Source of the DNA: Ficedula albicollis
Taxonomy: Eukaryota; Chordata; Aves; Passeriformes; Muscicapidae
Direction of reading: 5' to 3'
Assembly: GCF_000247815.1 (NCBI RefSeq)
Contig: NC_021681.1
Location: 21,207,495-21,271,494, forward strand
DNA length: 64,000 nt
Below are positions 37,571 to 50,952 of the stretch, piece after piece. The stretch's first letter is position 1, and every line of letters begins with the position of its first letter. Under the pieces are notes generated by a model. That model saw nothing but the letters and a program-made list of their open reading frames with translations, did not search any database and was not told where the DNA came from. The translations under genes were made by a program, and so were the position numbers.

Positions 37571-38013
37571 AAAACTGTCCATTTAATATTTTCCTAAGTG
37601 GCAAATCAGCTTTAAGAATATGAAAATAGAGTCAATAAATGGAGAACAACCAAAATAAGGAGTGTTCATGTTTAACACAAGCCAAAAAGAAGAAATTTTA
37701 ATTAAAATTTTAGTTTTGAGGAATGTAATTTTTCTTAACTGTGGGGATGGCCAGATGTGAAATGCTGGGATTTTGCTCCTGATCTGATTTTTACCCTGTG
37801 TGCTTTAATTTGAAAGAAACCCATAATGGTATTTCCAATCTGTCTCTTGCTCTTAAACTGATCATATCCTCCCATGTGCCACTTTCAGGAGAGCCAGTTT
37901 CAATTACACTGATTGGACACAGGCAGGATGAGAAAATACACATAGAAAATGCTATTTTAATAACTAATGAGCCATACAAGTGATGAAATTATTAGCTATG
38001 TCTTTCAAATTTT
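37571..38013. other. Unique spacer between two large duplications
   Basis: About 440 bases of single-copy DNA with no recognisable feature. It separates the 505-bp and 600-bp duplications. Confidence 0.7.
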
Positions 38014-39215
38014 GAACTTAGGAGCCCCAGGATTAACCCTGGGCAAAGGTGCGACATTCACGCAGTGTAGGAACGGGGAAACACAAATTACTGAGAGAGG
38101 CTGAGAGTGCACAGATACAAGACCACTCTGTGGGTTATATCAGGGAAACTTGTTATTCCAAAGCCATAAAGGAAAATATTCCCTCATCTGAGACCTTCTG
38201 CAGAATTTAAAAGAAAACTGTTTTTCTTGAACAAATCAAAGGAAATATAAAACCAAGAAGCTTTTCTGCAAGAAAACAAAGAAATGGGGAAAAAGCTTCA
38301 GCATTGACACGGTTCCCTGTCAAGCTATAGATCTGAAGCAGAAGGGTTCTTACTGGGATGTGTGCCACAGAGGAATTAGAGCATATCTAGACCTTGCAGC
38401 ATGGTGCATCACTGTTTCCTGCACAATGTCATGGTAAATTTGAAGTTAGAAGCTTCACGAAGATTTTATAATATTAATTGTGTCACTGGTTCTGCCTTCC
38501 AGAGTGAAATAACCAAATATTCAGTTACTGTAAGGAAGAGTCTCCCTGTTTCGAGGTGCTGTTATTGCAATTTGCAGTTTATCAATCTGTTCCATAATCT
38601 ATAAGGGACATCGAACTAAGGAGCCCCAGGATTAACCCTGGCCTGGGCAAAGGTGTGACATTCACACAGTGTAGGAATGGGGAAACACAAATTACTGAGA
38701 GAGGCTGAGAGTGCACAGATACAAGACCACTCTGTGGGTTATATCAGGGAAACTTGTTATTCCAAAGCCATAAAGGAAAATATTCCCTCATCTGAGACCT
38801 TCTGCAGAATTTAAAAGAAAACTGTTTTTCTTGAACAAATCAAAGGAAATATAAAACCAAGAAGCTTTTCTGCAAGAAAACAAAGAAATGGGGAAAAAGC
38901 TTCAGCATTGACACGGTTCCCTGTCAAGCTATAGATCTGAAGCAGAAGGGTTCTTACTGGGATGTGTGCCACAGAGGAATTAGAGCATATCTAGACCTTG
39001 CAGCATGGTGCATCACTGTTTCCTGCACAATGTCATGGTAAATTTGAAGTTAGAAGCTTCACGAAGATTTTATAATATTAATTGTGTCACTGGTTCTGCC
39101 TTCCAGAGTGAAATAACCAAATATTCAGTTACTGTAAGGAAGAGTCTCCCTGTTTCGAGGTGCTGTTATTGCAATTTGCAGTTTATCAATCTGTTCCATA
39201 ATCTATAAGGGACAT
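38014..39215. repeat. Tandem duplication, about 600-bp unit, two copies
   Basis: Copy 1 is about 38014-38611 and copy 2 about 38613-39215. Near the left end copy 2 has five extra bases (GCCTG after CCCTG), and three sites are CpG in copy 1 (38052, 38061, 38074) but TG or CA in copy 2. The rest looks identical, including a 67-codon frame present at 38401-38604 and again at 39005-39208. Nothing in the unit resembles a gene or a transposon. Confidence 0.96.
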
Positions 39216-39651
39216 TTTCTTAAAAATTGCCAGTGACCTATTTTATAAATATAACACACTGTGGGCTGAAGACAGGAAGAAAGGAATAAATACTGGCGGG
39301 GGAAGTGAAAAACTAAAGCACAAGAATAAGTAGTCTTTAATAAACACCAGCTGGCAATAAAATCAGGGTCTGAACAAAGTTCTAGGAGTTTTTCTGTAAG
39401 TGATGGAGGTAAGAAAGGCAAGTCATTTGAAAACTCGGTTGGCTGCACCACTGCAGACCATAAACTTCATGAGTCATGGTGCCACCTTCACTGCATTTAT
39501 CCTAAAATCAACTATTTCACTGGAAAAATAACCTTTACACTTGATGTAACATGAAGCATGTTTCTTATTGGTTTGAGCATTGTTAGAAATTTATACACAT
39601 GTTGGTGCTTGCTAAACAACAGAATAATTTGTCCTAGGCTTCAGTTCTTAC

Positions 39652-39712
39652 AAAAAATAAAAAGACAAAAATAAAGACCGAAAAATAAAAACAAAGCGAA
39701 GCAAAAAGAAAA
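39652..39712. repeat. A-rich low-complexity run
   Basis: About 60 bases of AAAAATAAAG-, AAAAC- and AAAG-type words, with no attached retroelement body. Confidence 0.7.
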
Positions 39713-40671
39713 ACTCAACCCCCAACCACTCCAGTCTTGCAACATTATCTTGCTGAAACCTTACAGCAAAATTTAAAAACACAGCAGCTGTCATTTACCA
39801 GATTCTCCAGTACTTTTCTAAAGCCTGATAAGATGAATACCAAAATCTCTAAGGACAGTATATAAACTGCAGTATAAATGGGAAAATGTGAAACAGAATT
39901 CATTAAAATACATCAGTAGCTCTACTACCAGCTAGAATGGATTGATTCAGGAGAAAATCCTGTGCACAACTTACTGAAGTGCTGCTGGCAGGCAGCAGAG
40001 GCTGAACATGTGCAGAAGTGATAACTGGGGACACTGCAGAAGGCCTCGTGGCAATTTAAATGCAAAGGCTGCAGACAGCCCAGGCTGATTCCCCACAACC
40101 CCTTTTACTGTTTTATTTCATTTCTTTCTACAGCAAATGGCTGAGAACAGAAGGGCAGCTGCATTCTTTTGGAAAGTTTCGGTACCATCCCTGCCTGCTG
40201 AAAAATTTGACTAAGTCAACTCATCACTTAAGTTGTGTCCTTGCAAGGGGGGAAAACCTCTGTGACCATGATGTGCTCTGCCAAAATTGCTGGTGTAAGA
40301 GAGACCCTCAGGTGAGGGACACAAATACAAAGATGCTGAGGATCTATTTATCTTTGCATACGATGAACCTTAGAGTCTAAATTCTCAGGCACACTGAGGC
40401 AAAATTAAATTATGAGTTTTTCAACCAAATACCATCCAATGAACTAATGGTAAAACCAGATTTAATACCCTGGAACCCTGAATCATGAATTAATCCCACG
40501 CCCTTGAAGCCTTGCCTTCACAATAATATTGGACTCTGGTACTCTTCCTTGACATATAAATACCGAGACTCTGAGATTAAGTGCAGAGGTACCTGCAAAA
40601 CACATTTGACACAGTATTTTATCCCAGTCATCTAAACATGTTAAGATATCCTAGAAAATTTGCTTGGACAA

Positions 40672-40698
40672 GGGGAGGGGAGGGGAGTTGGCTCTGGG
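40672..40698 (+). other. Candidate G-quadruplex motif
   Basis: Three GGGG runs separated by single A bases are followed about ten bases later by GGG. The pattern meets the loose four-run criterion for intramolecular G-quadruplex folding, though the last loop is long. Confidence 0.4.
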
Positions 40699-43681
40699 CT
40701 ATGTAAATTGTATACAGTCTGTCTGGATTTGCTCGTTTTGTACCTTGCCAATAAGCAAACAGATAAATAAATCATATCCACAGCTGATCCAAATGACCAC
40801 ATCTTCTAAAGTCTTTAGGGAAGAGCAGAAGAACAACAGATGTTTTGGAAATAAAACCATGTTAGCATAGCTGTATCAAGAGAACCTTCAAATGAAGACC
40901 ATGAGCTTAAATTACACATCATCCTACAACAGATGCTTTTTGAGTAAGGCAAAAACAGATTTAGATATTCAAGGTAGTTTGCCCAAGTATCCAGACAGGA
41001 ACACACAATTCTCAATTTCCACTGGCAACAACGTTCCTGAGACATTTTAACTAAGGAACATTACCTCTGACAAAATCCAGACCATCTTCTGGATTTTCTT
41101 TTCCAAGCAACTAGGAATTATATCATATTTTAGAACATAATTCATTACTGTGGCTTTCCTTAGCCATGCTGGTTTTGCTTGCCTGACCTTTTGATATTTA
41201 TTCTTTACATTTTATTTGCTTAGATTCTTCCACTAATTATTTAAAGATATTTTCATCCATCACGGACTCATTAGAGTTGTCACAAGACCAGTCCTCCCAT
41301 GCAGAAGTAGATATTTTTGTAAATTAGACACGCAAATGTCCATGGCCTATTTAATAGTTCCTAATTCTGCATGCACAGGAGTAATGCAGAGACAGACAAC
41401 TAAACCCATCAGTGCTCTGCTTCATGGTGTTTTTCCTGTACCAAAAGCACAAAATATGATAAAGGGCTGAAATGAAGGCAGCAGAGCTATGCTTTAGCTA
41501 ATTATGGTTAGGAAAAAAAATACAGCTTCATGACTGCCATTTGTCACAGCCTTAACTGTGAATTATGGGAGGGGTAACAAAGCACCAGCATGAGAATCCA
41601 TAGACCAACACACACCATGTTGTCTGTGCCTTCTCAGAAATTCTTCTAGAGAAAATACTTCTGGGAATGACACTAATTAGTCACCAATTAGCATTACCAG
41701 CTCTGTAACCCTGTTCCCAGAAACAGCATGTTTCTGTAGTGGTTTTCCAGGAACAGCCCATGGTATGTTCATACAGGCAGGCAAAAGATGCAATAGATAC
41801 TTCAATATACACGAGGTCAACAAGACCCAGCTCTTAAAAGTAAAGACTTTGCTAAGGCCTGTTCTTTCAAAACAACACTTATGAGCGTGTTTTAGTCAGA
41901 GAAAACATTATTATTGATTAAACTGATACAATTTTTATCGAACTGGGCTCCTTTGCAGCACAAAGTGCACACCATCTTTCCTGTTGTGCAGCACATAAAA
42001 ATCAGGAAGCTGTGACTGATCTGTTTGCTTTGGCACAATGGAAGCTTTTGCAGCTGATCTGGAACAACAATCCAAGTCCTTTTCCAACATGAACAGACAC
42101 CTTCCACAGTTGCCTTAACTGCATTACAGGGTTTGGACCCCTACAGCAGCTTCAAAGGTAAAGAGGAAGAAATCAGGATGCTTAAAAGGCAGCTGAACAG
42201 GTTACAGACATTGATTTTATAGGGAATTAGGTCCCTAACTCGGTTAGGTGCCTTATGAAAGCTCCTGCACAGTTAGATGCTCAGGCAGCAGTGAATCTGG
42301 CTCTTGTTTTCAATAATTAAAGCTATTGCATAAATTACCAACCCTTTTATCATTTCAATGGAACTCCAACTCCCTGCACAAACTAAGGTGCTAAGATTCC
42401 ACTTCCTACCCAGATTTCTGCAGCTGGTTTTTCTGCCCCTTAGAATCAGGCTCAGGCTGGGGGAGCAGTGCTTAAATAGCAATGAATTTAACTTGACCAC
42501 TAAACTGGTGAAAGTCACTCTACTGTGTAGCATATTCATGGTCACTTAAAAATCAGCTGAAGCATTCCAATTAGCATTTATGTCAGAATATGGCATGGAT
42601 GCTAATGTAAAATGAATCCTTTACAAGCTTGTATGGATTTCTTCACACAGATACTGAATAGATTTTCCTCGTTAAAGCAGGTCCAATTGCAACTTTGGGA
42701 AGAAGAAGATACCATGAAATAAAAATCTACATTGAAAAAAATTAATCATAATTACAATATTAAGTACCTCATCAGACAGAATGAAGGGGAAGGGCTGTTT
42801 TTAAGCAGTCTGCAAGGTAAGAACTGATTTATATAATATGTCACCCTTTAAAAGAGATACAAAACATCTAGTAGGTCTACTTTTCTTTTCAGCAGATACT
42901 TGAAGTTCTTTCAACAAAATGGAGCCAACCTTTCTCTTTTTTCACCCCACTAAAATGCTTACATTTTGGTAAACATATAAAAATACATAAATTTCGCTTC
43001 AGCCACGATTTTTTTTTTATAGAGAGAATGAGAAATAAATATAATTTTGAATGATAATTTCTAATTGACTTGATCAGTGAAAAGGGGCACCTTAAAGCCT
43101 TTAGTTGATTCCAAGGGTAGATTGTACCAGGGATAACTTCAGGAACCCTGTGCCAGAAGAATGCTGAAGAACTCGCTTGGAATGAAATCTGCAGAATGCA
43201 CAGGCTAATTTTCATGAAGGCAATGCGAATTTACGCATTTGAATCTTGGCTTTAGTTTAAGGCTCATTGGAAGATCAAAATATTTTGGGTAATGTGCCTG
43301 GCTGAGGTTCAGAAGGCATCCTTTCCACATCATCACTTCCCTTACTGACCAGGCTCCAGCTGAAACCACAGCAAGGAAAAGAAAGTGGAAGCAATCAAAG
43401 CTATCAGGATTTTACTTCTTAGCCCAATTAAGCAATGTGAAGAATATTTTATTGGACTTCTGTTGTTTTTATTGGCAGTGACCATGAAGAGGCCAAAGTG
43501 TTTTGGCAGTCATTAGACAATAAAATATTGCCCAAATTTTACAACTAGAAGACCCATCAAATGCTGGAGTTAATGTAATATGTGCTCAGTGCTCTTTTTT
43601 CTCCCTGCCATTTGGAATTTCTGCTGTTTTTCCCTTTGAGCTTGTTAGGGAGAAAGGAAAGACCAAAGTTATTTAAAGATG

Positions 43682-43827
43682 ACTGATTCTGACAATTTTA
43701 CAAGAGGGGTTTTTTTGATACAGGTAGACAGCAATGAGTGCTCATGTTCCAAATACTGATTCTGACAATTTTAAAAGAGGGGCTTTTTTGATAAAGGTAG
43801 ACAGCAATGAGTGCTCATGTTCCAAAA
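43682..43827. repeat. Tandem duplication, 73-bp unit, two copies
   Basis: Copy 1 is 43682-43754 and copy 2 is 43755-43827, directly abutting. Three substitutions are visible: TACAAG/TAAAAG, GGGGT/GGGGC and ATACAGG/ATAAAGG. Confidence 0.95.
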
Positions 43828-46800
43828 TTTTATTCCTGCCTCATCATGGAGACCTTTAAATGGGAACACAGGCCTATGGAATGTGCCTTGGCTCATCTGC
43901 TGAGAGCAAACTTTGACCACACTTTGCAGAATAACCCCATAAACAAAGGAAAAAAAAAAACCACCCCACAAACTACAAATCTTTGATAAAAGACATCATG
44001 GCCCTTGTGCATCAAGAAACTTCACCATAGTTTTACCTTCACAAACGCTCTCAAGTGTCCACCAATCAATGAGCATAAACACAGCTTTAAGTCAAGCTTT
44101 TGGCTATGTTGTGATAGAGGATACAAAATACTGAAAATCATAAATACATTGAGGGTTGTGAGACTCTCCTGGTTATTTTATTTTTCTCCCTAGCCATGAT
44201 CTTTCTGTTTTCCGTGCCCTACAAGGAAATATAATGTGAGGAAAAGCACATGTGCTAATTTTCTTATCCTTCAAAAGGGCTTATTCATTGAAATATTCTT
44301 TAAAATCTAAAGTAACATATGCATCAACTACTAGCAAAATTTTTCAACAAGACTAAATGTAAGAAGAAATCTATTCATATCAAATTCTATTATCTATGCA
44401 AGATGGCTCAAGAACATATATATTCAGATGTGGCTTATACAACATCAGAAACTAGTAAAATACCAGATAATTATGAAGAAACAGCCTGCAGATTTGATTA
44501 TAGATATGAAGCCTCTCAAGATTTTTACACTTATTTTAAGCAATGTTGGATTATGTGTCTACAGTGTTATTTCCAGAGCTGAAGGAGAGCGAACACAATA
44601 TTTTTTTTTAGTGCTGCTCTCTGTGAGAATGCTACTTCACCATTCCAAAACCTGCATTTGTTACAATATATTCCCATGCTTTTCTTTAAGGGAATGAAAA
44701 TACAGTAATTTATGTCAGGATCCTGAGATGACAATGACAACAAAACAAGATTAATAACTGCTACAAACACCTTGCCAAAGAAAGTAATTTAGTTAATGCT
44801 ACAGAGAATGGCCCTGCCAACCCACCAAAGAAAAAAGCACAATTCAGAGATTGCTTAGTTTACTCAGTGTAAGCATATTTAGCAAAGGCCCTGGATCAGA
44901 AACAGAGATGCCAAATGTTGGTGTAAGTTATAGAGTAGGAAATGGGACAAAGGCAGAGAAAATGGGTTTAAACTGGAAAAAAAGTAATTTAGAATCTAAC
45001 TCCTAAAAATGGCCATGACATGGAACGTGAGACCAGTGATAACCCTCTGGCATTTTGCTGGGAAAATTTTAAAGTGATGAAACAATTTTCATTCATGCAT
45101 CTCCCTACCTGGAAACTGAGATATTTCCTTGATTTCTAAGTGCACATTTAGAGGTTTATGAAAGTACTTACCAAAGACTCATATTCCTCAACAGCCACAG
45201 AATTTATTAGATCAAAATTGCAAATATGCAAATTGCTCAGCAGAATGCAAGTATACACAGTAGGGGCAAAAGGAAAAAAAATGGCTAAAATTGTACTAAT
45301 ACCACTATGAACTTAACAGCAGTTTTTGGTTTTTTTCAGTATAGACTCATTTTTTTTAAGGAAACAGACATGTCACTTTGACAATATAACCATGAGCATT
45401 TTAACCAAAACTTAAAAAAATAAAAGCTATTCAGTGAATAATAATGGGAAAGTATTACATTTATTTAATCCCTCACACAATGGAGCCAATGTGCCTACCA
45501 ATTGGGCTATTCACACATAAATTGTATTTAATGGCTTCCTGTTAATATGCTGTAGTTATATAATGAAACCCCAGCAATTTTGCAGCTCAAGCATTTGTGT
45601 TCCTCTGCTGCCATCAGACTGAGCAGTAACTGAGTCAGGAAAGGATATTTGACCTTGGAGCTTTGAATTTTGATTGTTCCACCATGTCACAAAAAGATAT
45701 AAAGCCATCTGTAATTTTCTTTTTCTTAAAAGGAGGGAGGCAGTAATAGACCTCACATTTTAGTAGTTTAGAACTGATGCAGTTTCACAGGAATCAATTA
45801 GAAAATTGAGGCTCATTTCAATGCAAACTAGATCTGAGGACTTCTGCAATGGTCTTTTGGCACAAAATTGATTACGTGAAGGGAAAAGACAATAAATCAT
45901 CAATAAATTCATAAATTTTCATTCAGAAAACTACAAAAATGGATGAAGCAGAGCCTTAGCTCACACAGATTCAATTTTTTAATTGTGTGTTTCACTAACC
46001 ATAAGCCATTTAACTAATAAGCAATTCAGAAATCTGTCAGAGGAGAATTTGTTGCTGTATTGTATTACAGGAAGCATATCAATTCAGAAACATGTGCAGC
46101 ATACAGCAGGTAAGTTTACTGATACACACCTTATTCCTATGCTATTTTAAAGAAGGCAAGTCTGGACCACATGATACTTTCAGGGGATTTTCAGATCTTT
46201 GTGCTTTACATTGGCTGCATGGAACGTGCAGCAGTGGCACAATGAATTCTTGGCTCCACTGTATCTACTGGTATTTTAGATGTTGCACAGTAAAAATTAT
46301 TTTTATTGGCCTGAAGGTCTATCATGCACATTTGACTAGCAAAAAAAGCTTCCTCTGAGCAAAAACTATTACAAAAAAACGAAAAACCCCTGCCAAGCTG
46401 TGTTCCATCTCCATGTCTATCTCTCTGCAGAGAGGAAACAAATGCCTCCACATCCCACAGTGGTGTGTGCAGCAGAAATCTGTCCTGGTGTCACATCTCA
46501 GCCTGTGACAGCTCAAATACAGAAAATTCTGACTCCACTAAGTGCATCACACATCCTACAGGCAGCACTGCTCCCCTGCACTCGAGGAGATGAAAAGCTG
46601 GCTCAGTACAGATGTGGCTGCTGGAGAACAAAGCTTTAATTAATGAGGCAGAGATGCTGAACTTCAGTAGATTCTAAATGATGTGTTAGATTCTTAAACA
46701 CCAAACTGACTTGCAAGTTCTTGAGTTCATGCTTGAGTACACCATAAGGGCCTTTTCATGGAATTTAAGATTCAATCAAGCAGCAGCATCTCACTACAGT

Positions 46801-49800
46801 GCTCTTCAACACAGGACTGTAGGAGGGCTTGGGTTGGTGCTAGGTAACAGATTAACAAACTTCCTTGTCTTCCAAGTGTGTGTGACTGACAGGGCTGTGC
46901 ATATAGGAGGAAATAAACTGAAATCATTTTGGTATAACTCCCTGCAGAGCTTGATACAATTCATGCCAGTAGCACTGGCTTCTAATCCGAGTTTCATCTA
47001 GAAGAATGGCTCTCCAGAGAAACTTAACAAATCCATTGTCTGTATATCATTAAAGTTATATCTATCCACTTCATTTGACATTCTCATTCACTTTATTCAC
47101 ATTTTCTTATTATGCTGCGTATTTGCTAATTTATATCCAATGCTACTCTTAGGAATTATTTATGAAATTTAAAAATAACTTATCACACTTAAAGCCTAAT
47201 GAATTTCATCTGAATTTACCAATATAAATTAAACATGTCCTGACATTACATTTACATTATTTATTCAAGTACTGGTCAAAATTATTTCATATAAGGAAAT
47301 CAACATGTTTGTAACCTGCTGCACCATCTACTGACCAAAAGATACTACAACAGACTTCAGAAAAATACTACACAAGCCAAAGAACATACTTAAAGGATAA
47401 TAGGTTTATATGTGATAGACTAGTTTCTCTAAGGGGCAGTGCTTATGACCCTGATACTTTGGACTTTGTTGCAGTGATGTAGTAAGACAGTACTTATGTG
47501 GGGCAGAATTACTTTAAGTTCTATATGGCAATATGTATAGTTTTTTGTGGGTTTTTTGGTGAGTTTTTTTTGGTTTTGTTTTGTTTTCATATTTGACTAA
47601 TTTTCACAATGGGTAACTACCCATAAACACTTTTATGGGAATTACTCATTGGATCTTTCAGGTACAGCTGTCACGCAACTCAAGCTTTCCAGACAGAATA
47701 GCTGAAATTTCACCTTTTCACTGTATATAGGTCACACATCATAAAAATGTGGAGATTTCCTTGGTGACACCAAAAGCTATCAAAAGCAGCTGAAAGATGT
47801 CTCTTACTTAATTACATATTAAAAAAAAAAAAACTAAAAAGAAAAAGAAAAGGACTATTAATCCATTGAGCCTGGAGAGTCTCTTCTATTAAGCTTTACA
47901 ATTATTCATTGTAATTGCCCTACTTTTTTAATAAAAGCATAAAAAAATAAGCCAAGACACTTGTCTCACTGGGGAGGAAGATACACACTGCAAGTCCAAA
48001 CTGTCAATAAGGATATTCTGTAACTACAGATGAGCATTTTTCCTTTCTAAATGATTGCTGGAAAGATGCAGCAGCACATGACACATTAAAAGTATTATTC
48101 CCTCTTTACAGAGCAGCAGCATAATTGCAACACAAAGAACGCACTTATATCCAGCTATGTATATACAAGGAAGAGACTAGAAAACTGTAAGGCAAAAGGA
48201 GAACTGAAAAAGAAGTAATTCTGAAAACGGAAAGAATAGTTTATGGAGTATAAGAAATAATGTGCATAGCTTGGCTATTCAATTACTAAATGGACTCATT
48301 GTACTGTGTACAAGTTTTTCAAGGATGGAAACACAAATGAATTTCAAGGGGACCTTGTCAACATTAATGGGTTGAAAGAAAGAAGAAAAAAGTTTAATAC
48401 TTTATATTTAAGCAATCCTAGACCCTCCAATTCCATTCTATATCCACCAGCCTTTTTGGTAACTTTTAAAGAAATAAAGATTAAAATAAAGATTATCAAA
48501 ACCCAGAGCTAAACACAAGTTTTTTCTTTTAAAACATCTCCTTGCAGTACTACAGGCAGAATGTTACGACTGCAAGTTTGTTAGATGTTTCAATTAAAAT
48601 TCAGGGGGCAAAAATCCCACCTAGTTTCATTCAGAGTTTCCAATCTTTTAAACAGGAAAATGAAGGCAAAAGAGGAGAGCAATGCTATAAATTATCAAAA
48701 AACTATAACATGAAGGATCTTGATTAGTACCTTTTTGATCCAACCCCAAATTCATAACACTTCCATCAGTAAAGTGAAAAGGAAAAGCTTTTTAAGCACT
48801 TGACAAGGGCATGCACCCTTCCTAGAGCTGATGGAAGCCCATGTGTATGGCTGCACACAGAGCTACAGGAGAGGTTAACAAAGCTGAGCAAAACAAATCC
48901 TGCACCCAAAACCATCAGCTAATGCTTAAATGGGTTGGTTAATAACTAGAGGAGAGCAATTCATTTTTGTTCCGAGACACTCCCAAATGCAGATGTCACC
49001 AAATGCAGTTTCTCCCTGTCCATGGTATGGATAAAACCCTGTTCTTTACAGTTGGAACAGGGGACAAGAAATCACCATTTAAGTCACACAAACAAACTGG
49101 GGAACTTACAGACAGGCTGCTCTAAATAACAAAATTATTACACTAAAAAAGCTACTGCAAAATTCTACAAGAGTGCCATCAGGAGCTCTTATGTATCAAC
49201 ACAACACACCCTGAAGGGCATCAGGAGCATAAAGTAAGTGATGAAAGGACTTTCTTATTCAGATTTGAATTTGTTCCAGCCTGCAAACCCAAATCAATAA
49301 ACATAGCTGGTTGGGTAGGGACTTGCCTTATGCTGTTCACAGGTATAGGATGTACCATCCATATGGTGACCTAACTTGAGAGCTCATGGTACCCAAAAAC
49401 TTCTTAAAAAGCCTAAACGATGCTCCAATTTGGGCATATTATTCCTTTCTGCTTACTTCTCTCTTTTAAGGGCTTTTATATAAACCTAACTATTCGAGCT
49501 GAAGTTCCTTTTCCTCTATATTCATTGAAAATTTCCATGATTTTATAGACTTCAGTGAAGCCTGACCTATATCCTCAGCATGAAATGCAATATTCCTCTA
49601 TCAAATTATTGTGATTAAAAAAAAAAAAATTTGATTCCTTCCAGGACAGGATCTCTAGTTCTAAGTGTGCATAAAGCAGAAACGTCTTAAGGAATAGCTT
49701 TCTTCCTTTTAAAGTTCATTGGAGTTGCCCTAAATGAAGTTAGTACCAAAATTAGTATCAAAGAAGCCCTCATGATCTGCATAACAGCTTCTGCTTATTG

Positions 49801-50805
49801 ACCATCCCACAGAATCTAGTTATACCTAAATCAAATTCATTTATATAATGGTCCTCTTCCCCCTCAAGGCTGATGCAGCACTGAAAAAAATCTTGAAGGT
49901 GTTGGTGTTCACAACAAACTCCCATGGAAAAATAAAATAAAATAAAACCCATCGTCTCGGCTGTATAACTTTATGCCAGATCAACAATTCATTTAAGTCA
50001 AGGGTTCCAAATGTTTCTCAGCTGCCACTTGAGAGAAAACCCACTGTGAGAACCTAATTGGATCCACATCCTCTGGGAACTTGTGGAAAAAAGGTAGAGT
50101 GACTAAACACTAAGTGTTCAGTAAACCTAAATTTTTCAAGTAGGAGCAGAACATGTGAACCATTGACTTTAAGCTGCTTCACTTTATTGATTTTCAAGTG
50201 ATCAAAATTATAAAACTACCTATGAGCACTTGAAAGAGGACATTGAGCAAGGCTATTTCAATTCAAAAGTCAATCACATCTTGCAGGTGAGAAGGGAAGT
50301 TTTAATTTCATATTCTGAATTCAGAAATTTTCATACAATCACACTTTACACTTTCAGGACCAAGATGAAGAAATACAATTTAAGTCTCAGAGAAGGAAAC
50401 AACAGAACATAATTCCAGGACAAGCCATAAATTTGTACACTTTCAGCAAAAATAACCACCTGCACACATACAAGGTACCAAAGGGTTGGTTGAGCCTCCA
50501 TTGCTGCAAAAAAGTCCCCAAATGTCAGAACTACAAGTGCAATATACCTCATGTGTACCAGGCAAAACAGGCATCATAATGGGCTATATGGCTGAGATTT
50601 TGGGAAAAAACAAGCTAAGTTTTCCATCCCATCAATTCCATGGCTGCAATAGAGCCCACACAACCTGAGCACTCCAAAAAAGGCACAGTGGAACCACAGG
50701 TTTGGAAAACATCCTCTAAACAAACAGACTCCAAGAAGATATTTATTGTTAAAATGAGGTCAGACCCAGAGGAGCCAGAGCAGCAACATCCAAATATGCA
50801 AGACG
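43828..50805. other. Unannotated non-coding sequence
   Basis: This is the longest stretch without a large tandem duplication in the right half of the window. No gene is supported. The frames at 46092-46358, 46400-46639 and 46711-47001 lie close together on the plus strand but have no recognisable domain or shared splice structure. A segment near 49535-49610 has weak resemblance to ancient CR1-type 3' sequence on the minus strand (ATGATTTTATAGACTTCA words). I do not call it as an element. A-runs of 12-13 bases occur at about 47820 and 49618. Confidence 0.55.
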
Positions 50806-50952
50806 TGGCTGAAAAATGAAAGGGGGGAAAAAAAAACCATTCCATATCTTAGACCTACATGAGGCAAATAATTTAAGTAATGGCTGAAAAATGAAAGGGG
50901 GAAAAAAAACCATTCCATATCTTAGACCTACATGAGGCAAATAATTTAAGTA
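50806..50952. repeat. Tandem duplication, about 72-75-bp unit, two copies
   Basis: Copy 1 is 50806-50880 and copy 2 is 50881-50952. The copies differ mainly in the lengths of the internal G-run and A-run (six G and nine A versus five G and eight A). The doubled peptide in the minus-strand frame 50749-50940 is a consequence. Confidence 0.94.

Larger units (their letters stand above)
39216..43681. other. Unannotated non-coding sequence
   Basis: No gene is supported. Landmarks are an A-rich run at about 39652-39712 and a G-quadruplex-type motif at 40672-40698. The stretch 43420-43680 is balanced in composition and reads like possible conserved non-coding DNA. Short frames such as 40060-40380 plus and 42889-43215 minus carry no recognisable domain. 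Confidence 0.6.

Noticed and set aside
36360..37597. Three plus-strand frames (127, 124 and 72 codons) sharing identical segments, looking like a small gene family
   Set aside because: The shared segments are explained by the 505-bp DNA duplication. The first frame starts at TTG, the frames are not recognisable and the copies are too alike to show selection.
38401..39208. Identical 67-codon frame present twice
   Set aside because: Both lie inside the 600-bp duplication, so the identity reflects the DNA copy and not conserved coding sequence.
36480..41290. Similarity between a TATTTAAAGATATTT-containing stretch near 36495 and one near 41238, suggesting a dispersed repeat
   Set aside because: Only about 20-30 bases of AT-rich sequence match loosely; flanks are unrelated, so chance is enough.
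49535..49610. Possible ancient CR1-type 3' fragment on the minus strand
   Set aside because: Only about 20 bases resemble the family's ATGATTTTATAGAC region; the rest does not follow the expected order, so the match is not secure.
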